Shown: positions 16,084-24,497 of the stretch, in pieces
How positions within the stretch are numbered: position 1 is the first letter of the stretch
Layout: each line of letters opens with the position of its first letter
The notes under the pieces: generated by a model
What the model was told of the DNA's origin: nothing
The model's database searches: none
What the model saw: the letters and a program-made list of their open reading frames with translations, nothing else
Source of the DNA: Streptomyces sp. BK208
GTDB lineage: Bacteria > Actinomycetota > Actinomycetes > Streptomycetales > Streptomycetaceae
Direction of reading: 5' to 3'
NCBI RefSeq assembly: GCF_004364245.1
Contig: NZ_SOAV01000001.1
Span: forward strand, 744,001-808,000
Length of the DNA: 64,000 nt
Translations under genes and position numbers: made by a program

Positions 16084-19000
16084 AGCGCCCCCTCCTCGTA
16101 CGCGTCGTAGTCGTCGCGCTTGTCGCCGTCGTCGCGCTTGTCGTTCTCGTCGCGCTTGTCGTGCCCGTCGTGCGGCTCGTGCGCGACGGGGGCCGGAGCG
16201 CCGGTGCTGCCGGGTCCGGACACGCCGGGACTCGATCGCTCGATCAGGGCGGCCATGGCGGCCACCGTCGGGGCCCGCAGCACTTGCCGCATGGGCAGTT
16301 CCACGCCCAGGCGGCGTCGGATGCCGGTGACCAGGCGGGTGGCCAGGACGCTGTCCCCGCCCTGGGCGAAGAAGTCGGTGTCACGGCCGACGGCCGACCC
16401 GCCCAGCACGTCGGTCCACAGCTCGGCCACGATCTCCTCCACGGCACCGCGCGGCGGTTCGAAGCCGGCGCCGGGGCGCTCCGCGCCACCCTGGAGCAAC
16501 TCCCCCACCCGGCGCCGGTCCACCTTGCCGTTGGCGCTCAACGGCAGTTGGGGCAGGGCCACCATGCGGGCCGGGATCATGTGGGCGGGGAGCCGGCCGG
16601 CGAGATGTTCCCGCAGCGCGCCCGGGTCCAGCCGGCAGGTGCGTGGGCCCGGCACCGTGGTGAGCAGCACGGCGCCGTCGGGTTCGCGGTGCGCGAGACG
16701 GATGTCGGTGAGGCCTTCACGGGCCAGCGCTTGTGCCCACTGCCCGGCGTCGAGGCGGGCGCCGGTGCGGCCGGCCGGCAGACCGAGCGGTGAGAGCGCG
16801 GCGCGGGCGACCAGGAAGAGGCGCCCGGCCGGTGCGAGCAGCAGCGGCAGCACGGCCGCGACGGCCGAGGGCTCGGACACCGCGTGCAGCGCGTCGTTGA
16901 CGACCACCGCGTCGAAGCGGCCGAGGAGTTCCTCGGGCAGGTCGGGGGTGGCGCGCAGCACCGTACGGGCGGCGTGGCCCGTGGCGGACAACCGGGTCTC
17001 GGCGGCGGTGCGCCGTGGCTCCGTGTCCGTCAGCAGCAGGCAGTCGACGGTGCCGGGCTTGAGGTCGTCGAGCAGCCGCACGGCACCGCGTCCGCTGCCG
17101 GCGCCCCATTCGGCCAGGGCGAGCGGCTCGGGCGAGCCCTCGGCCCGTTCCCGCAGCGTCTGCGCGATCCGACCCAGGCAGGCCCGGGCTCCGGGCAGGC
17201 CGTCGGTCAGTGCCTCGGGGGACAGCTCCGGGTCGTCGAGCAGCACGGCCGGCGGCGCCTGGCCGCGCAACACCGACGTCAGTACCGGCATCGCCCGGCT
17301 CCAGGCGTCGGCCACGTGCGCGAGCCGGCCGCCCGCGACCCGAGCGCGCAGCGCGGCCGCGCGCCGCCCGTCCCGGATCTCGGCCCAGCGCGGACCGGGC
17401 GCGTACCTGCCGCCCGCACGTGTCAGGGCGTCGCGCTCGGTCATCTGGTCCAGGAACGCCTCCAGCACCCGCCGGTTGGCCTCGGGCAGGCCCGGCGTGT
17501 CCATGAGAGCGGGAAGCCGGACTTCCCCTGGGGCTCCGCCGGGTTCGCCCGGGTCCGGTGCGTCGAGGAGCGCGCCGAGCAGCGTCTCGGTGAGGGAACG
17601 TTCCAGCTCGACTTCGGCGGGCACCTCGGAGCGACTGCCGAGGGCTAGGGCGTCCGGCCCCTCGGTGGCCTCGGCGGCCGGCCGCGCCGGCACCACGGCC
17701 ACGGCGAGTTCCCGGCGGGGCCCGCCCACCGCCGCGGCGACCGCGTGCGCCACGGCGGGGTGCCCGCGCAACGCCGCCTCGACCTCGCCCGGTTCCACCC
17801 GGAAACCATTGATCTTCACCTGGTGGTCGAGGCGCCCGAGGAACTCCAGGACCCCGTCCGGCCAGTAACGGCCCAGGTCGCCGGTGCGGTACCAGCGCTC
17901 GCCGGCCAGCACCGGAAAGCGCTCGGCGGTCAGCCCGGGATCGCCGCGGTAGCCGCGTGCCACCCCCGTCCCGCCGATCCACAGTTCGCCGGGGACCCAA
18001 TCCGGGCAGTCACGGCCCCGGGCGTCGACGACCCGGAACTTCTGGTTGCCCAGCGGGGTGCCGTAGGGAATGGACCGCCAGTGCGGCGGTATCTCGCCGA
18101 CCTCGTGGTAGTTCGACCAGACCGCGGCCTCGGTGGCGCCGCCGAGGCCGACGAGCCGGCACCGGCCGCCACCGGCCCGGGCCAGCCGGCCGGGCAGGTC
18201 GAGGCCGATCCAGTCGCCCGAAAGGAGGGCGAGGCGCAGGGAACCGGGGAGCGGCCCGCGGTCCGCGGCGGTCAGGAGCATGTCGAGCAGGGCGGGTACG
18301 GAGTTCCACACCGTCACCCCGTGACGTGCGCACAGGGCGAGCCAGCGGTGGGCGTCGCGCCGGTCCTCCTCCGCGACCAGGACGAGTGCGCCGCCCGCGC
18401 CGAGCATTCCGAAGATGTCCCAGACCGAGAGGTCGAAGTCCAGCGCGGACACCGCAAGGACACGGTCGGCGGGGCCGATGCCGAAGCGTTCACGGACGTC
18501 CTCGACGGTGTTGACCGCGGCCCGGTGGCTGATTTCCACGCCCTTGGGGGCGCCGGTGGAGCCCGAGGTGAAGATGACGTACGCGGGGTCGTCCGGCCCC
18601 ACGTCCACCGGCGACGCCAGCGGGAGCGCCCGGACCGCCTCGGCCAGCGGCAGCACCCGGGCCGGGGAGCCGTCCGGGGCGGGCGAGCCGGTGCCGTCCA
18701 GGACGATCCGGGCCCCGCTCAGCTCGAGGATCCGCGCGCGCCGCTCCGCGGGCTGGTCGACTCCGACCGGGACGTAGGTGCCGCCTGCCGCCAGCACGCC
18801 GAGGACGCCGACGATCTGCTCCGGTCCCTTGGGTACCGTCACGACCACCGGGGTTCCGGCCCGTACTCCGTGACCGGCGAGGGCGGCGGCGACCCGCAGA
18901 GCCCGTCGGGCCAGTTCACCGTGGTCGAGGGCACCGTCCGTGCCCCACAGCAGAGCCGGCGCGTGCGCCCGTTCGGCGGCGCGGGCGAAGAACTCCTCGT

Positions 19001-20735
19001 GCAGGAGCCGCCCGCTCTCCTCGCGGTGGACGGTGTTCACCTCCCGGCGCCGCCTCAGTTGCGCCACCGGCAGGGCGAGATCGGGCGCGGCAGTCCAGTC
19101 GGCCGTGCCGAGGGCGTGCAGCAGGGTGACGCAGGCCGAGGTCAGGGCGTTCAGCAGGCCGTCGGGGAAGAGGTCCTCCACCGCGTCCCAGGCGAGCAGC
19201 AGGCCACCGTCGCGCGTCCGGTAGACCTGGTGGTCGAGCCAGACCTGCGGCGTCTGGGAGACCATCCAGGACAGTTCGCCGAAGCGTTCGGCGAACTGGC
19301 CGGGGATCAGCGGGGCGTCGATGTTGCAGGCGAAGACCACCGGCGCGGTGCGCGGGTTCTCCGCATCCGCGCGCGCGAAGTCCCGCAGGACGTCCACGCC
19401 GGTGTAGGCGGCGTGGCCGACGTCCTCGTGCAGGCGCTGCTGCACGGCTCTGGCGCGGCCGGCGAAGCCGGTGCCCCGGCGAAGATCGATCTCCAGCAGG
19501 ACGAGACTGGTGAAGTCCGCGACGACGCGGCCGAGTTCGGGATGGGCGTCGGGATCGCGGTCGAAGAGGGGGACGTTGAGCAGGAAGTGCTGCTCACCGC
19601 TGTACCGGGCGAGCACCTCGGCGAAGACGGTGGCGAGCAGCACCGACGGGGTGACACCGTGCTCGCCGGCGCGGGCGCACAGCCGCTCCCAGGTGCTCGG
19701 GTCCAGTCTGCTGGTGCGGCGCACGAAGCGCGGCCGGCCGATGTCCTCGGGTTCGACGGCCAGGGGGAGCCGCGGCCCGCCCGGCAGATCCGGCAGGCGT
19801 CGCGTCCAGTACTCCCGAGCCCGCTCCCGCTCCGCCGCCCGGGCCGTCGCCCGGTCGGCGAGGTGGCTCGGGAAGTCGTACGCCGGTCCCCCCGCCGCGT
19901 CCGGGTCGTCGTAGAGCAGGGCGAGGTCGGCGAGGAGCAGCCGGATGCTGTGCACGTCGGCGACCAGCAGGTCGACGCCGACGTGGATGCGGTCGACGGA
20001 GCCCGGGCCGGCGGCGGCGGGCAGGCGGCTGAGCCGGACGTCGAAGACCTCGCCCTCGGCCACTCGCAGCCGTCGGTGGGACAGCCACTCGCGCAGCTCG
20101 GCGAGGTCCGCGTCCGCCTCGGCCCGGGGGCGGGCGGTGTGGTCGTGGACGGTGAGACCGGGCCAGGGCGAGACGTCGGCGATCGTCTGGGTGCCGTCGT
20201 CGCCGAAGCGGGCGCGCAGCATCGGATGCCGGCGCGTCAGGGCCCGTACCGCCCTCTCCAGCCGGTCGGCGTCGACCCCGGCCGTGTCGATCTCCAGGTA
20301 GGCGTGGCAGCCGACGCCGCCCAGCGGCCGGTCGTCACCCCGTCCGATCCAGTACGCCTGCTGGACCGGGGTGAGCGGGAACGGGCCACGTCCCGGCGCG
20401 CCGGCCGGTGCAGTGGCCGCGGGCGCAGCCTGGCCGGTGTCCGGGACGGCCGCCTCGGCCCGTCCGCTCAGCAGCCGGTGCCAGGAGGAGATCCGCGGGT
20501 CCCTGGCCAGCTCGGTGAAGCCGGTCCGCCCGCCCGCGCGGTTGAGGCGGTTGGTGAACTGCATCAGCTGGATCGACTGCAGCCCCAGGAGGAACAGGTC
20601 GGTGTCGTCGTCCTCGGCGGTCAGTTCGACGCCCATGAGCTCGGCGACCCCGGTGCGCAGAGCGTCCGGCGTCCACGCCGGAGCCGGCGCGTCCGTACAG
20701 CCGGAGGTGCCTGTCGACGTGCCTTTGCGTGCCAT
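16080..20735 (-). CDS. NRPS-1: ArCP-Cy-A(stuffed MT-like domain)-PCP
   Basis: 1551 residues, PchE-like. An N-terminal aryl carrier domain has its pantetheine Ser54 in GLQSIQLM. The cyclisation domain begins at about 118 and carries the DxxxxDxxS motif as D255, D260 and S263 in place of HHxxxDG. The adenylation domain starts near 590 with FTSGSTGAPKG at 722-732. The residues at the first specificity positions read D-L-W-N, close to the DLYN cysteine code. Between A8 (INGFRVEPGEVEAAL, about 975) and A10 (LPLSANGKVDR, Lys1404) an extra domain of about 340 residues is inserted, with a methyltransferase-like EWGAGSGRG at 1209. The carrier domain has GGDSVLA with Ser1462. It should bind salicylate and form the hydroxyphenyl-thiazoline. 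The inserted domain could be an epimerase, as in PchE, a methylase or a relic. The C-terminal tail contains a short charged repeat. Confidence 0.93.
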   Translation of the reverse strand: MARKGTSTGTSGCTDAPAPAWTPDALRTGVAELMGVELTAEDDDTDLFLLGLQSIQLMQFTNRLNRAGGRTGFTELARDPRISSWHRLLSGRAEAAVPDTGQAAPAATAPAGAPGRGPFPLTPVQQAYWIGRGDDRPLGGVGCHAYLEIDTAGVDADRLERAVRALTRRHPMLRARFGDDGTQTIADVSPWPGLTVHDHTARPRAEADADLAELREWLSHRRLRVAEGEVFDVRLSRLPAAAGPGSVDRIHVGVDLLVADVHSIRLLLADLALLYDDPDAAGGPAYDFPSHLADRATARAAERERAREYWTRRLPDLPGGPRLPLAVEPEDIGRPRFVRRTSRLDPSTWERLCARAGEHGVTPSVLLATVFAEVLARYSGEQHFLLNVPLFDRDPDAHPELGRVVADFTSLVLLEIDLRRGTGFAGRARAVQQRLHEDVGHAAYTGVDVLRDFARADAENPRTAPVVFACNIDAPLIPGQFAERFGELSWMVSQTPQVWLDHQVYRTRDGGLLLAWDAVEDLFPDGLLNALTSACVTLLHALGTADWTAAPDLALPVAQLRRRREVNTVHREESGRLLHEEFFARAAERAHAPALLWGTDGALDHGELARRALRVAAALAGHGVRAGTPVVVTVPKGPEQIVGVLGVLAAGGTYVPVGVDQPAERRARILELSGARIVLDGTGSPAPDGSPARVLPLAEAVRALPLASPVDVGPDDPAYVIFTSGSTGAPKGVEISHRAAVNTVEDVRERFGIGPADRVLAVSALDFDLSVWDIFGMLGAGGALVLVAEEDRRDAHRWLALCARHGVTVWNSVPALLDMLLTAADRGPLPGSLRLALLSGDWIGLDLPGRLARAGGGRCRLVGLGGATEAAVWSNYHEVGEIPPHWRSIPYGTPLGNQKFRVVDARGRDCPDWVPGELWIGGTGVARGYRGDPGLTAERFPVLAGERWYRTGDLGRYWPDGVLEFLGRLDHQVKINGFRVEPGEVEAALRGHPAVAHAVAAAVGGPRRELAVAVVPARPAAEATEGPDALALGSRSEVPAEVELERSLTETLLGALLDAPDPGEPGGAPGEVRLPALMDTPGLPEANRRVLEAFLDQMTERDALTRAGGRYAPGPRWAEIRDGRRAAALRARVAGGRLAHVADAWSRAMPVLTSVLRGQAPPAVLLDDPELSPEALTDGLPGARACLGRIAQTLRERAEGSPEPLALAEWGAGSGRGAVRLLDDLKPGTVDCLLLTDTEPRRTAAETRLSATGHAARTVLRATPDLPEELLGRFDAVVVNDALHAVSEPSAVAAVLPLLLAPAGRLFLVARAALSPLGLPAGRTGARLDAGQWAQALAREGLTDIRLAHREPDGAVLLTTVPGPRTCRLDPGALREHLAGRLPAHMIPARMVALPQLPLSANGKVDRRRVGELLQGGAERPGAGFEPPRGAVEEIVAELWTDVLGGSAVGRDTDFFAQGGDSVLATRLVTGIRRRLGVELPMRQVLRAPTVAAMAALIERSSPGVSGPGSTGAPAPVAHEPHDGHDKRDENDKRDDGDKRDDYDAYEEGAL
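16111..16164 (-). repeat. Three 18-bp tandem units in the NRPS-1 C-terminal tail
   Basis: Units at 16111-16128, 16129-16146 and 16147-16164 share the 15-mer TCGTCGCGCTTGTCG and differ only in the last three bases. They encode a charged six-residue repeat (D-K-R-D-x-x) after the last carrier domain, next to the stop codon. It looks like replication-slippage expansion in a linker or tail. Confidence 0.8.
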
Positions 20736-20752
20736 CCTTACCTCGGTTCCTC

Positions 20753-22462
20753 TCAGGCCGGCTGGTGCGTGGCGGTCTTCCAGAATTCGGCGTACTTCCC
20801 GACGTGTTCGAGGAGCTGTTCGTGGGTGCCGGACTCGACGACGCGGCCGTCCTCCAGGAAGGCGATCGTGTCGGCGTCCCGGACGGTGTGCAGCCGGTGC
20901 GCGACCATGACGACGGTGCGGCCCCGCATCAGCCGGTCGAGCCCTTCCCGGACGGCCTGTTCGTTCTCCGGGTCGAGCGCGGAGGTGGCTTCGTCCAGCA
21001 GCAGCACGGGGGCGTCCTTCAGCAGCGCGCGGGCGATGGAAACCCGCTGGCGCTCACCGCCGGACAGCGCCGCGCCGCCCTCGCCGACCTGGGTCTCCCA
21101 GCCCTGCGGCAGCCTCGCCACCACCTCGTCCAGCCGGGCAGCGGCGGCCGCCCGGCGGACGTCGGCGGGCGTGGCGCCGGGACGGCCGATGCGAACGTTG
21201 TCCTCGATGGTGCCCTCGAACAGGTAGACGTCCTGGAAGACGATGGACAGCCGGGACATCAGCTCGTCGCCGTCGATGTCGCGGACGTCGACCCCGCCGA
21301 GCCGTACCGCGCCGGCGTCCACGTCGTGGAAACGCGCGGCCAGCTGAAGCAGTGTCGTCTTGCCGGCCCCCGAGGAACCGACGATCGCCAGCCGGCCGCC
21401 GTCCGCGACCCTCACGCTCAGGCCGTCCAGCACCGCGCGGTCGCCGCGGCGGAAGGTGACGTCCTGCAGTTCGAGGCGGTTGTCCGCGGGGATCCGGGGC
21501 CGCTCGGGCTCCGGCAGCGGCGTCTGGCGGAGCACCTGGTCGATGCGCTCCAGTTCGCCGTACGAGGCTCGCATCTGGCCGCCGAGGTCCGCCAGGGACA
21601 GCAGCGGATCGACGCAGCGGGCGCACAGCACCAGCAGGGCGAGGACGGAGGCGGTGCCCAGGGAACCGTCGAGCGCGAGGTAGGTCCCCAGGGCGAGGAC
21701 GAGGGTGAAGACCGTCTGCACACCGAGGCTCAGCCCCAGGAGGCCGGGCAGCCCCTTGAGGGCGGCCCGCCGTTCGCCGCGCCACTGCGCGTGCAGGGCC
21801 GCGTCCAGCAGCCGGAACCGCTCACCGGTGCGGCCGCCGGCCCGCAGCACCGGCTGGGCCCGGACGTACTCCACCACCCGGGCGGAAGCGTCGTCGCTGC
21901 GCCGTGCGCGTTCGGCGTCCTCGTGCGCGGCGGAGCGGGCGGTGGCGCGCCGCACCGCGGCGATCAGGGGTGCGGCGACCAGCGCCGCGGCAGCGAGCCG
22001 CCAGTCGAAGACGAACATCACCCCGACGGTCGTCAGGGGTACGAAGGTGGCGTCAACCAGGGGTCCGAGCCGGTGTGCGGGCACCGACATCACCTGCATC
22101 ACGCTCCGGCTGGTCAGCCCGGAGACCTCCCCGATGCGGGAGGGTGTGAACCATCCCAGGGGCAGGCGGGCGAGCTGGTCGCCGAGACGGTGGTGCAGGG
22201 CGCGGGAGAGTTCCCCGCCGGTGCGGAAACCCGCGGCGACGCTGCGGTGGCCGAGCAGCGCGCACAGCACGAACGCGGCGGCGAAGCCGCCCAGCCACGG
22301 CCAGGCGTCGTCGGGGCGAGGCCCCAGCAGGGCGCGCAGCAGCGGGACGAGCAGCACGTACGACAGTCCCTCCGCGACGGCGCGCAGCGCCATCAGGGTG
22401 AGGGTGCGGCGTACGGAGCGGGCGGAGGATTCTTCCAGGACCCGCAGGAGCAGTCGGATCAT
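20753..22462 (-). CDS. ABC half-transporter, membrane-ATPase fusion (YbtQ/YbtP type)
   Basis: 569 residues: an N-terminal six-helix transmembrane domain and a C-terminal ATPase with GSSGAGKTTLLQLAARF (Walker A), LSGGERQRVSIARALL (signature), LLLDEATSALD (Walker B) and VMVAHRLHTV (H-loop). The ATG at 22462 overlaps the upstream ABC stop as ATGA; upstream in-frame Met codons lie inside the preceding gene. Exporter-fold half-transporters of this kind flank yersiniabactin, pyochelin and related clusters, where in yersiniabactin they move the ferric siderophore inward. It probably forms a heterodimer with the preceding gene. Direction of transport cannot be read from sequence. Confidence 0.92.
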   Translation of the reverse strand: MIRLLLRVLEESSARSVRRTLTLMALRAVAEGLSYVLLVPLLRALLGPRPDDAWPWLGGFAAAFVLCALLGHRSVAAGFRTGGELSRALHHRLGDQLARLPLGWFTPSRIGEVSGLTSRSVMQVMSVPAHRLGPLVDATFVPLTTVGVMFVFDWRLAAAALVAAPLIAAVRRATARSAAHEDAERARRSDDASARVVEYVRAQPVLRAGGRTGERFRLLDAALHAQWRGERRAALKGLPGLLGLSLGVQTVFTLVLALGTYLALDGSLGTASVLALLVLCARCVDPLLSLADLGGQMRASYGELERIDQVLRQTPLPEPERPRIPADNRLELQDVTFRRGDRAVLDGLSVRVADGGRLAIVGSSGAGKTTLLQLAARFHDVDAGAVRLGGVDVRDIDGDELMSRLSIVFQDVYLFEGTIEDNVRIGRPGATPADVRRAAAAARLDEVVARLPQGWETQVGEGGAALSGGERQRVSIARALLKDAPVLLLDEATSALDPENEQAVREGLDRLMRGRTVVMVAHRLHTVRDADTIAFLEDGRVVESGTHEQLLEHVGKYAEFWKTATHQPA

Positions 22463-24327
22463 CGCAGGGGACCTCCCTGAGGTGCGTTCCCGTCGCCCTG
22501 CCGGGCCTGCCACGTCTGCGCGAACCAGCCACCGGCGGCCAGGAGTTCCTGGTACGTCCCGCTCTCCGTGATGCGGCCGTCCGTCATGACGACGACCCGG
22601 TCGGCGCGGGTGACGGTCTCCAGCCGGTGTGCGACGACCAGCCGGGTCCGGCCCGCGCAGAGCACGTCGAGCGCGTGGCGGATCTCGGTCTCGGTCTTGA
22701 CGTCGGCGAAGGACATGGCCTCGTCGAGGACGAGCACGGGGGCGTCGATGAGCAGCGCGCGGGCGATGCCCAGCCGTTGCGCCTCACCGCCGGACAGGCC
22801 GGTGTCTTCGCCGATCACGGAGTCGTAGCCCTTCGCGAGGGCCTGGACGCGCTCGTGCAGACCCGCCGCTCGGGCGGCGGCCTCGATGGCGGAGCGGTCG
22901 GCGTCGGGCACGGCCAGGGCGATGTTCTCGGCGATCGTGGCGCGCAGCAGGCGGACGTCCTGGAAGATGAACGCCACGCGCTGGTAGAGCTGTTCGTCGG
23001 GGATGTCGCGGATGTCGACGCCGCCGAGCAGCACCGCGCCGCGCGTCGGGTCGAAGAAGCGGGGCAGCAGCTGCGCCAGGGTGGATTTGCCGGCGCCGGA
23101 GGGGCCGACGAGGGCGGTGTGGGTACCGGGCTCCAGGACGAGGTCGACGCCGTGCAGGACCGGGTGGCCGGCGTCGTAGGCGAAGTCGACGCCGCGGTAC
23201 TCGACGCGGTTGCCGCGTGGGGCGGCCGGACGTGCGGACCGGGGCAGCGGGCGGACACTGAGCATCCGCTGGATGCGTTCGGCGGCGTCCTCGGCGGCGT
23301 GGATGTTGTCCATGCCGTGGCCCAGCGCCGCGACCGGTGCCGTCAGCGCGACGGACAGCAGCAGGAAGGGCGGCAGGTCCGCGGCCGGCATGGCGTCCTG
23401 GGTGATGAGCGCCGTCCCTCCGGTCAGGACGAGCAGCAGTACGAACGGCGGTGACAGGACCAGGGCGGACAGCGCGGCGAGGCCGGCGCTGTCCGCGACG
23501 TACCCGAGGAAGAAGTCGGCGAAGTCGTCGGCGGCCCGGCGGTAGCGCTGGTGGACCCGGCCCGCTCCGCCGAAGGTCTTGACCACCGAGATGCCTTGGA
23601 CGAACTCCACGGAGGAGGCCCCGATACGGCCCATGGCCCGGCCCACGGCCATGCCCTGGCGGCGCCGTTCCTCGGTGGACAGCAGACGGTGCACGGCCAG
23701 ACCGAGCAGGACGGGGACCAGGGCGACGAGTGTCAGACGCCAGTCCACCCAGGCCAGGTACGCGAGTGAGGCGACGGGGACGACCACGGCAGTGGCGAAC
23801 TCGCCGGGCGTGTGGGCGATCAGGTGGTGCAGGGTGTCGACGTCGCCCTGCACCACGCCGTTCACCTCCCCCGAGCTGCGGTGCGTGTACCAGCCCAGGG
23901 GCACCCGGCCCAGTCGCTCGGCCAGTGTCCTGCGCAGCGACAGGTGCAGTTCCGCGTCGACGAGGTGCCCGACGCCGCCGGCGGCGGCGGTGAACAGCAC
24001 CCGTGCGAGCAGACCGGCCGCGCCGATCACGACCGCGGTCCACACGGCGCCGTGGTCGGCCGGTCCGGGGGCGAGGAGCTCCCGGCCGAGTTCGACGACG
24101 GCGAGCAGCGGCGCGAGGCCCGCGAGGGCGCCCACCGCCTGCAGCACCAGGACGCCGGCGAGCCGTCCGCGGTAGGGACGCAGCAGCCCCATGAGCAAGG
24201 CGCGTGGGGTCTGCCGTCCACTGTCTGCCTGTTCACCGCCGGTCGGTCCGCCCGCCGCGGTGGGGTCGTCGGCCGAGCGGCCGCCGGTCCTGTCGGTGGC
24301 TGCGCTCACCGGTTCTGTCGTGGCCAT
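22459..24327 (-). CDS. ABC half-transporter, membrane-ATPase fusion (YbtP/YbtQ type)
   Basis: 622 residues from the ATG at 24327 with GGGAG upstream. A soluble N-terminal tail of about 45 residues precedes a six-helix exporter-fold membrane domain. The ATPase has GPSGAGKSTLAQLLPRF, FIFQDVRLLRATIAENI, LSGGEAQRLGIARALL and VLVLDEAMSFADVKTETEI. The D-loop is FAD rather than the usual SALD, as in several YbtP-like proteins. It is the first gene of the operon ABC-ABC-NRPS1-TEII-ligase and has its own promoter with an overlapping palindrome at 24417-24446. Partner of the next gene, coupled by a 4-bp overlap. Confidence 0.92.
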   Translation of the reverse strand: MATTEPVSAATDRTGGRSADDPTAAGGPTGGEQADSGRQTPRALLMGLLRPYRGRLAGVLVLQAVGALAGLAPLLAVVELGRELLAPGPADHGAVWTAVVIGAAGLLARVLFTAAAGGVGHLVDAELHLSLRRTLAERLGRVPLGWYTHRSSGEVNGVVQGDVDTLHHLIAHTPGEFATAVVVPVASLAYLAWVDWRLTLVALVPVLLGLAVHRLLSTEERRRQGMAVGRAMGRIGASSVEFVQGISVVKTFGGAGRVHQRYRRAADDFADFFLGYVADSAGLAALSALVLSPPFVLLLVLTGGTALITQDAMPAADLPPFLLLSVALTAPVAALGHGMDNIHAAEDAAERIQRMLSVRPLPRSARPAAPRGNRVEYRGVDFAYDAGHPVLHGVDLVLEPGTHTALVGPSGAGKSTLAQLLPRFFDPTRGAVLLGGVDIRDIPDEQLYQRVAFIFQDVRLLRATIAENIALAVPDADRSAIEAAARAAGLHERVQALAKGYDSVIGEDTGLSGGEAQRLGIARALLIDAPVLVLDEAMSFADVKTETEIRHALDVLCAGRTRLVVAHRLETVTRADRVVVMTDGRITESGTYQELLAAGGWFAQTWQARQGDGNAPQGGPLR

Positions 24328-24416
24328 AGATAACTCCCGCCCTCCAAGGCCGGGTAGGCGGCCCGCGCGGCACACGCCCGCGTCGGCGTCCGCTCACAAG
24401 TCGGCTTCACCCCAAA

Positions 24417-24446
24417 ACTATACGCGTACAAGAAGTGGGGTGGCAA
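24417..24446 (-). promoter_or_regulatory. Promoter of the ABC/NRPS-1 operon with overlapping TACGCGTA palindrome
   Basis: On the minus strand TTGCCA (24441-24446) and TATAGT (24417-24422) are separated by 18 bp, a near-consensus sigma-70 promoter and unusually good for Streptomyces. The palindrome TACGCGTA (24421-24428) overlaps the -10 box and spacer. The same core lies in the MFS/TetR promoter at 11961-11968, so a TetR protein bound here would block RNA polymerase. The leader to the ABC start is about 80 nt. Confidence 0.7.
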
Positions 24447-24497
24447 CCTGCCGCGACGGTCGCCGAGGAGGTCGCGGGGCCGGAGGGACGCCGGTCG

